From Magnetococcales bacterium (GTDB lineage: Bacteria; Pseudomonadota; Magnetococcia; Magnetococcales; DC0425bin3): DNA of 62,231 nt. Below, one piece after another: positions 49,166 through 59,031 of the stretch. The stretch lies in contig JADGCO010000013.1 in assembly GCA_015228935.1 (NCBI GenBank), forward strand, positions 1 through 62,231, given 5' to 3'. How positions within the stretch are numbered: the first letter of the stretch is position 1; every line of letters begins with the position of its first letter. Below the pieces are notes generated by a model. The model saw only the letters and a list, made by a program, of their open reading frames with translations, was not told where the DNA came from and made no database searches. The translations under genes and the position numbers were made by a program.

Positions 49166-49549
49166 TTATTGATCCTGTTCCAGGATATTCCTTGCCAGTT
49201 CAATGATATAGTCTGGATCGAACGGCTTCGTGGTAAAATGATTCGCACCGGCGTTCAAGCCTCTTTGTCGATCGGCTTCCTGGCCCTTGGCAGTCAGCAT
49301 CACGACCTTGGTATTGGCCAACTCGGCATCCTGACGGATCGCTGCGCATACGTCATAACCATTCATTATCGGCATCATCACGTCGAGAAAAACCAGGAGA
49401 GGTTGCTCGCGTTTGATCAAAGCCAATCCCTCACCGCCGTTTTGGGCGGTCAAAATGTCAAGTTCAAAATCCTCCTCCAGCTCTTCCAGGGTTTGTTGCA
49501 ACAGGCTGCGAATGTGGACCTCGTCATCGACGATCACGATCTTGGTCAT
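49166..49549 (-). CDS. Single-domain response regulator
   Basis: The 127-residue protein is a lone receiver domain: acidic pocket VDDEV, phospho-acceptor Asp (near 53) in LVFLDVMMPIMNG, and TKPFDP lysine. No output domain is present, so it likely relays phosphate or acts by protein contact. AAGGAG precedes the ATG at 49549. It sits between two sensor kinases on the same strand and is a likely partner for one of them. Confidence 0.9.
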   Translation of the reverse strand: MTKIVIVDDEVHIRSLLQQTLEELEEDFELDILTAQNGGEGLALIKREQPLLVFLDVMMPIMNGYDVCAAIRQDAELANTKVVMLTAKGQEADRQRGLNAGANHFTTKPFDPDYIIELARNILEQDQ

Positions 49550-49569
49550 TGTGACTCCTTGGTTCATTG

Positions 49570-52176
49570 TTATGGTCTGTTCTCGTGCGTGCTGACCCTG
49601 TTGGGGAAAATCAGGATCTGGAGTGCGGATATTTTTTTCAGGAATTCTTCATCCAACCGGCCGAACAACTCGGAAGGAATCACCACCAGACCTTGAAACC
49701 CACCCCGAACCAGGTTCAATAGTTCATCACCGTGACAAGGGATCATTTCCGTCATACCGTTGATTTCCGGTACGTTGATCACGGGCAGGTTGGGGTCGTT
49801 GAGAAGCAGGCAGGATGACACTCTTCCTTTTGCATTTGTTCCCAGGGCATGCCCTGAGATCAACATGCGTGCGCCATTCAGCAGAGCTTCCTCGTCCACA
49901 GGTTTATTGAAACTCAAATCGCTTCCCATGTCCACTTTGCCAGGCATCGCGGTCAGGGCGATGATTGGAATCTGGCACAGGCTGACGTCAGAGCGAAGAT
50001 GCTGGATGGTGGAACGACCATCCAGCACGGGCATGACCATATCCATGGTGATCAGGTCGGGATGATGCTCCCTTGCCATTTCCAGGGCTTCCCGACCATT
50101 GGATGCAGATTTTGCGATAAAACCTTTTTCTTGAAAAAATTGGGTGAGATAGGACACGACTCCGGCGTCATCGTCAACCACCAGCACCAGAGGTTTTTCA
50201 TCTGGTACACCCGTGGCAAGCCCGGCCTCACGCATGATCGGCTGTTCACCGACTCCAGGTTTCTGCTCGATGATCGTTCCCTGTGTAACCGGCAAGGTCA
50301 ACGAAAAGCAACTCCCCACACCCAGCTCCGAAGTGGCCCATATTTTCCCCCCGTAGTGGACAATGATTTCCCGACAGATGGAAAGCCCAAGGCCGGTTCC
50401 TGTTGGTTTCTCCTTCAGGATATCGTTTTGGCGAGCCTGCTGGAACTTGTTGAAGATGATCTCTGCGTCCTCATTGGCAAATCCGCGACCGGTGTCGATC
50501 ACGTCGATTTGCACCCAATCCTTTTTGTCCAGTACGCACGCAATCCGCACTTCGCCCTGATCGGTGAATTTGGCGGCATTGTTCAGCAGGTTGATCAATA
50601 CCTGGATCAACCGGTCGCGATCAACGGTTACCGTCAGCTCAGGGGTGGGCAGAGAGACCTGCAACGTGACAGCCGGTTTGTTGGTGAACTGGCCGCGTGC
50701 TGCATTGACCGCCTGCTGAATGGCCTCATGCAAGGGAAAGCGGGTATCGTGCCACTGGTTGCGGCCTGATTCAATCTTGGCCAGATCCAAGACATCGTTG
50801 ATCAAACGTGTCAGCCGCTCCGACTCGGAACGTATGATTTCGAGATTATCAAGGATTCGCTCTCCCTTGCGCTTGCGTTTGGGATCACTCTCTCCGGCAG
50901 CAAAGGTACGTTCGAACTCGCGCTGAATGAGTTGGGTAAATCCCCGTATCGAGGTCAATGGCGTGCGCAATTCGTGGGAAACCGAAGACAGAAGTTCCGA
51001 TTTGAGTTGATCCAGTTTCTTGAGGTTGCGATTGGCAACTTCCAGATCGATATTGGCCTTTTCCGCAGCTTCCCGGGCTGCGATGAGTTCCACCTCCATC
51101 TTCATTCGATTCGTGATGTCGCGAACAAGAATCACCTTGCCCAGGCATTCGGATTGTTCGGTATTCTTGACAAGTGTTGCACCGGGGGGAAGGGGTTTGG
51201 TGATGGACGTTGCGACCGCCTTGCCAATGTGCCCATTTGCCAGATGTATTTCAGTGGAACTGAGGATATGGGAGCAGGACAGGCTCTCTTCCATGAATTC
51301 GACGAATACTTTTCCAAAAACATCCGTACAGGTGTGCCCATTCATGTCGGACGGCTGCAGGTTGAACATGGCAAGCAGGCGTGGATTATACAAATTGATG
51401 GTTCCATCCGGGCTGGTCACCAGCAATCCATCCGCCATACTGTCAATGATGGCCGTGAGGGAGCCTAACGTGTCTTCCAACTCGCTGGTGGCACCCTTGA
51501 TTGAAAGATCAAATGACTCAAAATGTCCCGACATTCCATAGGCCAGACGATTCAGGGCAACCCCCACATTTATCAAGGAATCATTCGAGGTGAAATTCAG
51601 ACGTCCAGAAAAATCATTGGTTGAAAGTCTATGAATATAATCAATGACATCCTTTTCATTTCCAGCAAACCGCCGCCTCTCCATCGCAGAGAAAATTCCA
51701 AAAGTGATCCAGAAAAATATCATGGTAAAGACAATACTGGATAGTGCAGATTGTGTTGCCGTCAAACCTGTCAGCCAGACGAAGAGAAATACGACCAGTG
51801 ACAAGCCAATTGTCCACCAGACAGGAGGTAAAGACTGTAATCTTGACCGGTTGGATGGTACGACGTCGGGAAAAAATGCACCTGCCCGATGATATTTGAG
51901 AAAATGGAATCTGGCCGGATCTTCCTCATGCTTTACAAGGTAATAAAAATCACAGACCATGCAGGATGGTTGTTTCGAAGCGTGACTGCCCTGGACAACA
52001 CCGCCGCACAAGGTACCGGAAACTGCCCAGCAGATACGTCCCCCGTGGACACCTGAATTCAGTCCGGAAGACGAAACATCCGTTGCGGCTGGACAGACGC
52101 CAAGCTCCTCTTGATTCCTTCCTCCAGGTTCTCTTCCACAGTTTTTATATTCCCAGCAGTTGACACGTCTCGGCAT
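49570..52176 (-). CDS. Hybrid histidine kinase with a two-CW domain
   Basis: The 868-residue product starts with a cysteine-rich region (CWEYKNCGREPGG, a GVCPAA segment, CWAVSGTLCGG, SCMVCDFYYLV) that matches the two-CW metal/redox-type domain. Two transmembrane helices follow (about 118-160), then a HAMP-like linker, a PAS domain (ITDSMADGLLVTSPD-like), HisKA (His near 402, VSHELRTPLTS) and HATPase. A C-terminal receiver has Asp near 710 in LITMDMVMPVLDG. Redox or metal sensing is inferred from the cysteines. GGAGG precedes the ATG at 52176. Confidence 0.88.
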   Translation of the reverse strand: MPRRVNCWEYKNCGREPGGRNQEELGVCPAATDVSSSGLNSGVHGGRICWAVSGTLCGGVVQGSHASKQPSCMVCDFYYLVKHEEDPARFHFLKYHRAGAFFPDVVPSNRSRLQSLPPVWWTIGLSLVVFLFVWLTGLTATQSALSSIVFTMIFFWITFGIFSAMERRRFAGNEKDVIDYIHRLSTNDFSGRLNFTSNDSLINVGVALNRLAYGMSGHFESFDLSIKGATSELEDTLGSLTAIIDSMADGLLVTSPDGTINLYNPRLLAMFNLQPSDMNGHTCTDVFGKVFVEFMEESLSCSHILSSTEIHLANGHIGKAVATSITKPLPPGATLVKNTEQSECLGKVILVRDITNRMKMEVELIAAREAAEKANIDLEVANRNLKKLDQLKSELLSSVSHELRTPLTSIRGFTQLIQREFERTFAAGESDPKRKRKGERILDNLEIIRSESERLTRLINDVLDLAKIESGRNQWHDTRFPLHEAIQQAVNAARGQFTNKPAVTLQVSLPTPELTVTVDRDRLIQVLINLLNNAAKFTDQGEVRIACVLDKKDWVQIDVIDTGRGFANEDAEIIFNKFQQARQNDILKEKPTGTGLGLSICREIIVHYGGKIWATSELGVGSCFSLTLPVTQGTIIEQKPGVGEQPIMREAGLATGVPDEKPLVLVVDDDAGVVSYLTQFFQEKGFIAKSASNGREALEMAREHHPDLITMDMVMPVLDGRSTIQHLRSDVSLCQIPIIALTAMPGKVDMGSDLSFNKPVDEEALLNGARMLISGHALGTNAKGRVSSCLLLNDPNLPVINVPEINGMTEMIPCHGDELLNLVRGGFQGLVVIPSELFGRLDEEFLKKISALQILIFPNRVSTHENRP

Positions 52177-52246
52177 GTTTCCCTTCCTCCCACAAAAAAA
52201 TTGATGCGTCCATAAAATACTCCCCGAAGTCGGCATCATTTTCAGG

Positions 52247-54322
52247 TCAAGCGAGAGTGGTCACACCATCCCATTCCTGCCCCGGGTCTTTTTCCATCCA
52301 TCCCAGACAACGTTGCAGATAGATTACGGAAGGTTTGTCCGTGGACTTGATACGAATCACCTGTGCAAAGGCTTCACTGGCTTGCTGCCATTGACGTTGG
52401 TTGTAGGCAGCCATTCCGGAATTGAAATATTCCAGCGCCTTGTCAACAGCAGGGAACTCTTGTTCGGTGACGTAATCAAGGATTTCAAAGATGCGTACCG
52501 GACGATGTTTCCCCTTGACTCGTACCCGGTCGATCTCGCGACTTCTCAAGGGTTTTTTGATGCGTGTGAACGTATTTTCGCTCAACAAGATCGGAGTGCC
52601 GTAATATTTGGTGGCTGATTCGATCCGGGCCGTCAGATTGACCTCATCCCCAATGACGGTGTAATCCATCCGTTTGGGTGATCCGATATATCCGGAGACC
52701 ACCAGACCGGTATTGATGCCGATTCCGATCCGCAGAGGCCTGTTGCCTTTCCTGGCACGTGATGCGTTGAATTCCCGTAGCCGGATCATCATGTCTTGCG
52801 ATGCCAGAACAGCGTTTTCGGCGTCATTACCGGTTGGCAGTGGCGTTCCGAAAACCGCCATGATGGCATCACCAATAAATTTGTCCAATGTTCCATCATT
52901 GCTGAAAATGAGGTCAACCATTCTTCCCAAATAGTCATTCAGCATGGCAATGGTTTCAAGGGCCGAAAGATCTTCAGACAGGGAGGTAAAGCTGCGCAGA
53001 TCCGAGAAAAGAATGGTAACCTCCTGCTCGATGCCACCTAAAACCGAAACATCGTTCGTACCCAGGAAGTCGTCGATCACCTGGCTGGGCATGTAGCGGG
53101 AGAGGGCATTCTTGACACGTTTTTCGCGAGAAATGTCGTCGAACACCAGCAGACCACCGATCAACCGGCCATCCAGTCCCAGCATGGGAACCGTTGACAG
53201 GTTGATGCTGATGATTTTTCCTGACTTTGTAATCAAATTTTTTTCCGTTACGTCTTCCACTTTCCCCATTTCCAGAAGACGGTCGATTCGATCTCCCACC
53301 CAGGCGTTGGTCTCTCTGAAGAGTATTTGAGCAGAGTGTCCCGGAAGCTGGTCTGCATCGATGCCGAGAATGCGGAGAGCAGCTTGGTTGACTTTGACGA
53401 TGGTTCCTTCCAGGTCAAAGGTGATCACCCCATTGGAGAGACTTTTCAAGATGTTTTCGTTGTAATTCTTGATTGACAAGGTTTCTTCGAACAATATGGC
53501 GTTACGCAAGGCGGTGGCGGCCACGACCGACAAGGTTGATGCCCGATGCAGATCAACAGCGCGAAACTCCTGTTGCGAGGAGCTGATGCCCAGAACCAGC
53601 ATTCCTGCAACCTTGCCGGGATTTTCCAGTGGAACCATGAGAAGGGCGCAATCCTCCGACTGTTTCACTTGCCAGCGGGGATCTGACGTCAGATGATTGA
53701 TGATCTCTCCATGTGCATGGGCTGTGATGCTGTGGAACAGCTCCGATTCGACAACCTGTGAAAAAAAAAGGTCGTCGGGAGACCGGCCAGACACACCGAC
53801 CAGCCTTTGGTGACCGGTTTTTTGATCCGGCCAGAACACCACGCCCCATTCGGCAATGGATTCATGACCACAGAACTCCGCCAGCAGCGATTCTCCGATC
53901 TCCTTGACCACCATGGAATGGTTCAGACCCAAAACAGCGCGGTTCAAATGGGCATGGGATCGATACATTTCCAAAGTTTCAGCGGTCACCGCACGGCGGG
54001 CCAACTCGGATTCAACAATGGCTTGCAGGCCCATGATGATGAACTCGGCCTTGCTGGCAACATTTTTTCGCAACGACTCCGTACACTCATTTGGAAGGCG
54101 GATCAACAAATGGCCGATGATCTGTTCCTCCAATGATATGGGGGATTTGATGATTTCCTGACTTTCGAGAAAATCCATGTTCTTTTCATCCCCGGCAGCG
54201 CACAGAATCTGTCCCTCCTGATCCACGACCGCCAGGGAAAGACCCTGACCGAAACAGGCTTGCGCCTTATGCAGATGGTCGAGCAGGAATTTCCTGCCAA
54301 CCAACCTCTTGAGTTTCAACAT
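52247..54322 (-). CDS. Class III adenylate cyclase with GAF and PAS domains
   Basis: The 691-residue cytoplasmic protein has an N-terminal sensor region, a GAF domain (about 125-275), a PAS domain (about 285-400) and a class III cyclase. Metal aspartates lie in FSDLRSFTSLSE (near 442) and KFIGDAIMAVFG (near 477). The lysine in LDKFIGD and aspartate in MDYTVIGDEVNLTARIES favour adenine, so cAMP is the likely product. A C-terminal TPR-like part (YFNSGMAAYNQRQWQQASEAF) may bind partners. It ends 71 bases upstream of the two-CW kinase start, on the same strand. Confidence 0.9.
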   Translation of the reverse strand: MLKLKRLVGRKFLLDHLHKAQACFGQGLSLAVVDQEGQILCAAGDEKNMDFLESQEIIKSPISLEEQIIGHLLIRLPNECTESLRKNVASKAEFIIMGLQAIVESELARRAVTAETLEMYRSHAHLNRAVLGLNHSMVVKEIGESLLAEFCGHESIAEWGVVFWPDQKTGHQRLVGVSGRSPDDLFFSQVVESELFHSITAHAHGEIINHLTSDPRWQVKQSEDCALLMVPLENPGKVAGMLVLGISSSQQEFRAVDLHRASTLSVVAATALRNAILFEETLSIKNYNENILKSLSNGVITFDLEGTIVKVNQAALRILGIDADQLPGHSAQILFRETNAWVGDRIDRLLEMGKVEDVTEKNLITKSGKIISINLSTVPMLGLDGRLIGGLLVFDDISREKRVKNALSRYMPSQVIDDFLGTNDVSVLGGIEQEVTILFSDLRSFTSLSEDLSALETIAMLNDYLGRMVDLIFSNDGTLDKFIGDAIMAVFGTPLPTGNDAENAVLASQDMMIRLREFNASRARKGNRPLRIGIGINTGLVVSGYIGSPKRMDYTVIGDEVNLTARIESATKYYGTPILLSENTFTRIKKPLRSREIDRVRVKGKHRPVRIFEILDYVTEQEFPAVDKALEYFNSGMAAYNQRQWQQASEAFAQVIRIKSTDKPSVIYLQRCLGWMEKDPGQEWDGVTTLA

Positions 54323-54494
54323 GATATAAGATATCCCTCGATGATCAGATCACGATGATCAAGTCATTTTGTAAAACCAGGTTCTCTCTCTTGTCGTCCT
54401 CCAGATGTCGCCGACCCGGAACATCGCCCACAATGCCCGGAAGACGGTGTAGGGAAGGCACGGGCGCTGATGTGATCGGGCATGGCTCTTCGCA

Positions 54495-56786
54495 TCAACT
54501 GATGATATGCCGAACACGCGGCAGAAAATCGTGGACGACGACCGGTTTGACGGCAAAATCCACGGCTCCGAGGCGGAAGGCACGATCCCTGGTTTCTGTC
54601 TTGTCGTCGCCGGTGATCAGGATGACCGGGATGGCTTCGGTTTCCGGTTTTTTCTTGAGTTCCTTGATCAACTGGAAACCATCCATTTCCGGCATGGCAA
54701 TATCGGTAATGATCAGATGCGGGAGTTCCCGGGCGATCATGGCCAGGGCTTCCTGGCCGCTGCCGGCTTCATGAATCGAGACATCCAGGGCCTCCAGGAA
54801 GGCGCTGATCATGACCCGATCCATGGCACCATCGTCCACAACCAGCACCCGGGGGCGCAGAGGGGGGAGCCAGATGGTAAACGTCGTGCCGGCACCGAGT
54901 TCGGATTGGGCTTCCAGACGGCCACCATGGGCCTTCATGATGTCAAAGGAAAAGGGCAAACCAAAGCCGGTACCGGTTTCGCCCATGGTCCCCTGGGTGG
55001 AAACCTTCTCCTCGATCTGGAACAGCTTCGGCAATACTTCGGGTGGAATGCCCACCCCGTAATCCAGGACCGCAATGGCCGTGGCATCATCGGGAGGGGA
55101 GATCAACTGGATCCGTCCGTTGGGATGGCTGAACTTGACGGCATTGGAAAGCAGATTCTGCACCACCTCGCCCAGCAGGGCCGGGTCACCATAGAGACGG
55201 CTCTCTTCGGGAATCTGGTTGGTGATCTGCAAACCCTTCTTGCGGCTGATGTATTCAAGCTTCTGGATGGCATCTTCCACCAGAAAGTGGCCATCGAAAA
55301 ACCGTTTTTCCAGACGAATCTTGCCGGATTTCAGGCGACCGATGTTGAGAATTTCCTCGATCATCATGGTCAGGTTGCGACCGCTCGACAGGACATCGCC
55401 GAGGAGTTCCTTCTGCTCTTCGGTCAGGGGATTTTCCCGATCCTCCTGGAGAAACTCCAGGAGACTCATGATGGAACTGAGGGGTGCCCGCAAATCATGG
55501 GCCACCAGGGAGACGAATTTGTCTTTGAGACGACTCGCCTCTTCGGCCTCTTCCTTGGTCTGGATCAGGGCCGCTTCGACTTTTTTACGTTCCGTGATGT
55601 CCCGTGCCGAGGCGAGGATGAGACTCCCCTCGCCGGCATCGACGATCCGGCTTTTGATTTCCACGGGAAAGGAGGAGCCATCCTTGCGGCGGTGTACCCC
55701 CTCCACTGAAAGCGTGCCGGAAGTGCGAAGATCACGCACGTGATCTTCCCAGGAAGTGATCTGGACGGTTTCGCCTTGCAGCTCAGTCACAGTCAATTGC
55801 AGGAGTTCGTCCCGGGTATAACCCAGGGTGGTCCAGGCCGTGCGGTTGGCATCCAGGATGTGTCCCTGGTGCGGGTCGATCACGAAAAAGGCATCTCCGG
55901 CATGATCGATCAGGTTGCGAAATTTTTTCAGTTCCGCTTCGCGCAGCAGACGCTTCTGGATATCGCGAAAGGCACCGATGAGTTTTTTTTCGCCCTGGGA
56001 GACAAAGGAACCGGTGCTGATTTCCACCGGAAACGTGGAACCATCCTTGCGGCGCAGATAGCACAGAGGAATGTGGCGACCATCTTCGGAAAGTCCCTTG
56101 TCGCAGGCTCCCTGGACCGAGGTCGTGTCCACCGGGGAGGCAGAAAAATCGGTCATTTTCAGGGAGAGCAGTTCCGCCCGGGAGTGTCCCAGCATTTTGG
56201 CCATGGCCGGGTTGCAATCCTCGATGCGCATGGTCGTGGCATCCATGACCACAATGCCGTCGGTTTCGCTTTCGAAGAGGATGCGATTGCGTTCCTCGGT
56301 TTCCCGCAGGGATTGTTCGGTATGGCGGTGCGCACGCAGATCGTGCCCGATACAGAGAATTTCCGCCGGTTCTCCCCGGCCATCCAGAAGCGTGCGCCGG
56401 GTCCACAACAAACGCAGACGTTCGCCGCTTTTGGTGCAATGTTCGCTTTCATGGAGAGAAAACGACTCGACAGAACGGTTGATGGTGGTCAGGCCGACCT
56501 GGCTGGGATCGCCAGCACCATCCCGTTCCGGAACGAGAGTTCCCACCAAAGGGCGACCCTGGATCTCAGACAGGGAATAGCCGAACAGACGTTGGGCAAA
56601 ATCATTGAGATAGGTGACCCGCCCCTGGCCATCCAGGCACAAGATGACGCTGTTGGCCATCTGTACCCAGTTTTGAAACCGGTCGGCAGGAATTTTGGGT
56701 GACGTGGCAGGGAAAAGAGGCGTGGAGGCAGCATCCGGTTGCGAAGCAGGGAGTGGCTGGGTATGCGCCGGTGCTTTGTTTTCCAT
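54495..56786 (-). CDS. PAS-PAS-PAS hybrid histidine kinase
   Basis: The 763-residue soluble kinase has three PAS domains (about 35-155, 165-280 and 285-405). A HisKA follows (His near 428, LVAHDLRAPLSS), then a HATPase (GTGFGLPFSFDI) and a C-terminal receiver with Asp near 692 (LIITDIAMPEMDG) and KPVVV. No membrane helix is visible, so it senses a cytoplasmic cue such as redox, oxygen or a small molecule; this is inferred. It lies 172 bases before the cyclase gene. Confidence 0.92.
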   Translation of the reverse strand: MENKAPAHTQPLPASQPDAASTPLFPATSPKIPADRFQNWVQMANSVILCLDGQGRVTYLNDFAQRLFGYSLSEIQGRPLVGTLVPERDGAGDPSQVGLTTINRSVESFSLHESEHCTKSGERLRLLWTRRTLLDGRGEPAEILCIGHDLRAHRHTEQSLRETEERNRILFESETDGIVVMDATTMRIEDCNPAMAKMLGHSRAELLSLKMTDFSASPVDTTSVQGACDKGLSEDGRHIPLCYLRRKDGSTFPVEISTGSFVSQGEKKLIGAFRDIQKRLLREAELKKFRNLIDHAGDAFFVIDPHQGHILDANRTAWTTLGYTRDELLQLTVTELQGETVQITSWEDHVRDLRTSGTLSVEGVHRRKDGSSFPVEIKSRIVDAGEGSLILASARDITERKKVEAALIQTKEEAEEASRLKDKFVSLVAHDLRAPLSSIMSLLEFLQEDRENPLTEEQKELLGDVLSSGRNLTMMIEEILNIGRLKSGKIRLEKRFFDGHFLVEDAIQKLEYISRKKGLQITNQIPEESRLYGDPALLGEVVQNLLSNAVKFSHPNGRIQLISPPDDATAIAVLDYGVGIPPEVLPKLFQIEEKVSTQGTMGETGTGFGLPFSFDIMKAHGGRLEAQSELGAGTTFTIWLPPLRPRVLVVDDGAMDRVMISAFLEALDVSIHEAGSGQEALAMIARELPHLIITDIAMPEMDGFQLIKELKKKPETEAIPVILITGDDKTETRDRAFRLGAVDFAVKPVVVHDFLPRVRHIIS

Positions 56787-57408
56787 GGGTGTGCCCGTGG
56801 GTCAATGAATCGAACGATGTATGCCAACACCGGGACAGTTCGTCGCATCATGCGCAACGGCCCAAAGCGCAAGCCCGCGCTCTGTTGCTGTTCCCCCAAT
56901 CTCCGAATATACCAGGATCTGTTCGCGTTCGGAAGCACGCATGGCAATTTTTCCTGAATGTGGGCTTGCCGTCAGATCGTGTCCAGGGCAGCATCGGGCA
57001 GATTTTGTTTGAATTCATGACTGTTTTTCAGTATAGTCCCAGTATGGAGTTCTTTGCAAAAATGTCGGAAAAGAGTCAAAATTTGTGATAATTGAGTATA
57101 CAACAGGTTGATTTCAAACGGCTCGCATTGTGCGAAAGGGTTCGATTTGGATTTTTTGCAGGGGACACGGTATAGTGTGGCATGTGGTTTATCTGTACGG
57201 CAGATTTGTGGATGTTGGTGGAACGGATGCGTGGAGATGAACCGATATGTGCGTTGTCCGAATATTGCCTTTTGGAGCAATTGCTGTGGAAACAATGCGA
57301 TGGGTAGGATTCCGCCAGGTATATGCCAGTGGTTCTGAAATATCCCAAGGATGTTCGTAGAACATTTCTTGTTTGGCAGCTCGACAAGGTTACGGACAGG
57401 GGTATGAC
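56787..57408. other. Intergenic region before the VapBC-like pair
   Basis: This 622-base stretch holds no convincing gene. The several open frames lack ribosome binding sites, conserved motifs or coding-like composition. The middle part (about 57000-57180) is more AT-rich than the flanking genes. Promoters of the PAS hybrid kinase (left) and the antitoxin (right) should lie within it. Confidence 0.45.
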
Positions 57409-57645
57409 ATGCTGACAATCACTGTGCAATGTGAGGTTCCAGTAGAAAGAACAATCACCGTCAAATTGCCAGATCAGATTGAGCCGGGCATACACGATGT
57501 GGTTTTAGTGTTCGACCAAAGTGCGTCTCACCGAAAAATCCCTGACGATGCTCAAAATCTTATGAAACTGTCTGGCACTGTTCCTTCCTTCGCCAGGATC
57601 GATGGCGTTGCCTGGCAGCGATCCTTGCGGGAAGAATGGAAATGA
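57409..57645 (+). CDS. Antitoxin partner of the PIN toxin
   Basis: The 78-residue product starts with LTITVQCEVPVERTITVKLP, a short beta-rich fold, followed by a flexible tail with SFARIDGVAWQRSLREEW, which probably wraps the toxin. It resembles small VapB-type antitoxins but I cannot name a family. AGGGG precedes the ATG at 57409. The stop overlaps the toxin start by 4 bases, as expected for a toxin-antitoxin operon. Confidence 0.7.
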   Translation: MLTITVQCEVPVERTITVKLPDQIEPGIHDVVLVFDQSASHRKIPDDAQNLMKLSGTVPSFARIDGVAWQRSLREEWK

Positions 57646-58013
57646 GGTTTCTATTCGACACCAATGCCGCCATCAATTTGTTGAGCGGAAAGATCGTTGA
57701 TCCTTTACCGGAAGGCCAATATGGCATGTCCATCATCAGCGAAATCGAATTGCTTTCCTATCCTTCTCTGACTTCAGAGGAAGAACAAGCCATCCACACA
57801 CTGATAAGGAAGGTGGAACGATTGACCCTGGACAATGCAATTCGAGACCAGGCCATTGCTTTACGACGTGGCCATAATTTGAAACTGCCCGATGCGGTCA
57901 TTGCTGCCACGGCCATGGTCTGGAAGTCCACTCTTTTCACCAATGATCAACGTCTCCACCAGGTTCCGGGCTTGACGGCAATAACTTTGAATATCAAAAC
58001 CCCAGAACATTGA
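57642..58013 (+). CDS. vapC: PIN-domain toxin (VapC-like)
   Basis: VapC toxins are magnesium-dependent RNases that cut tRNA or rRNA. The 123-residue product has the first acidic residue in FDTNAAIN, a glutamate in ISEIELLSYP, the third in LPDAVIAATA and a late FTNDQRL, as in PIN domains. The ATG at 57642 overlaps the antitoxin stop (ATGA); an in-frame ATG two codons upstream is possible. GGGAAG lies at suitable distance. Confidence 0.85.
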   Translation: MRFLFDTNAAINLLSGKIVDPLPEGQYGMSIISEIELLSYPSLTSEEEQAIHTLIRKVERLTLDNAIRDQAIALRRGHNLKLPDAVIAATAMVWKSTLFTNDQRLHQVPGLTAITLNIKTPEH

Positions 58014-58224
58014 AGGAAGAGCGGGAATATATAATTACGATCCAGGAACCTGGACACAGGGTGTGCCTGCGTCCGACATGAAAACGGGCAATTTGATGCA
58101 TCAATCTCTCGGGTAAGATAACAGCAGGTGGAACTGAAGGATTGGGAGGGTGGTACGCACAATTTGATGATGGCATTGTGTCGTCATGACAGCACCATGC
58201 CTGAATGGTAAAAAGTCGGTAGTG

Positions 58225-59031
58225 TCAGCCAGCACTCTTTTTGCTGAACATGGCCATGGCCTTGGCATATTTGAAAAAACTGTTGCCGCAGCCGATGACG
58301 ACATGCACCAGGCCCGGAATACCATCCAGGAATCCCCGGCGGATGAGATAAAATTTGATGAATCGCACCAGGGGATTGAGCAGCAGATGATGGAAACGAG
58401 GACGCTGCCCCCGGGCGAGCAGTCGCTGGGCTTGCAGGGTGGTGTAGTGGTTTTGTTTGGCCAGATAGGTTTCCAGACTCTGCTCGGATTCGTGCAATAA
58501 ATCCCCGGACAACCACCCCACCGTGCCGGTGGTGATGACATGTTCGTGGATGGGATCCAGGCTCCAATGGGCATGATCGCGGTGATACAGGCGCAGATTG
58601 GGATCGGGATACCCTTCGCCATGACCCAACCAGCGCCCCATGAACCGATTGCGGCGGGCCATCCGGAAGGCATGGTGTCGGGGGACCCCGGTCAGAGTCT
58701 GGAGCAGGCTGGCACGCAACTCTGGCGAAATCCGTTCATCGGCATCCAGGGAGAGAATCCAGGGATGGCGGGCCATGGTGGCGGCAAACTGTTTCTGGGG
58801 ACCGAAGCCGAGCCAGGGCTGCTCGATGATTCTGGCCCCGGCCTGGCGGGCCAACTCCAGGGTGTGATCGGTGCTGCCGGCATCCACCACCAGGATTTCA
58901 TCGGCAAAATCCAGGGATGCCAGACAGGGTCCGAGTACGGATCCGGCATTGAGGGTGATGATCACCGCCGAGACGGGAGTACGGGGAGACATGACGGCGG
59001 CAAACAAATCCCCGGGTTGGGTTTCTTTCAT
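58225..59031 (-). CDS. Family 2 glycosyltransferase, WaaE/KdtX-like
   Basis: The 268-residue product is a GT-A enzyme: VSAVIITLNAGSVLG, ILVVDAGSTDHTLELAR, LSLDADERI and RRNRFMGRWLGHGEGYPD. These fit lipopolysaccharide core transferases such as WaaE. The C-terminal hydrophobic/basic helix may bind the membrane. The ATG at 59031 overlaps the waaC stop by 4 bases, so both belong to one operon. The exact acceptor sugar is not known. Confidence 0.82.
   Translation of the reverse strand: MKETQPGDLFAAVMSPRTPVSAVIITLNAGSVLGPCLASLDFADEILVVDAGSTDHTLELARQAGARIIEQPWLGFGPQKQFAATMARHPWILSLDADERISPELRASLLQTLTGVPRHHAFRMARRNRFMGRWLGHGEGYPDPNLRLYHRDHAHWSLDPIHEHVITTGTVGWLSGDLLHESEQSLETYLAKQNHYTTLQAQRLLARGQRPRFHHLLLNPLVRFIKFYLIRRGFLDGIPGLVHVVIGCGNSFFKYAKAMAMFSKKSAG

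Noticed and set aside
56972-57418. 148-codon minus-strand frame before the antitoxin
   Set aside because: No ribosome binding site, coding-like composition or motif; it overlaps the start of the antitoxin.
57373-57645. Longer antitoxin start upstream of 57409
   Set aside because: The ATG at 57409 has AGGGG at good spacing; the extra residues show no conserved pattern.
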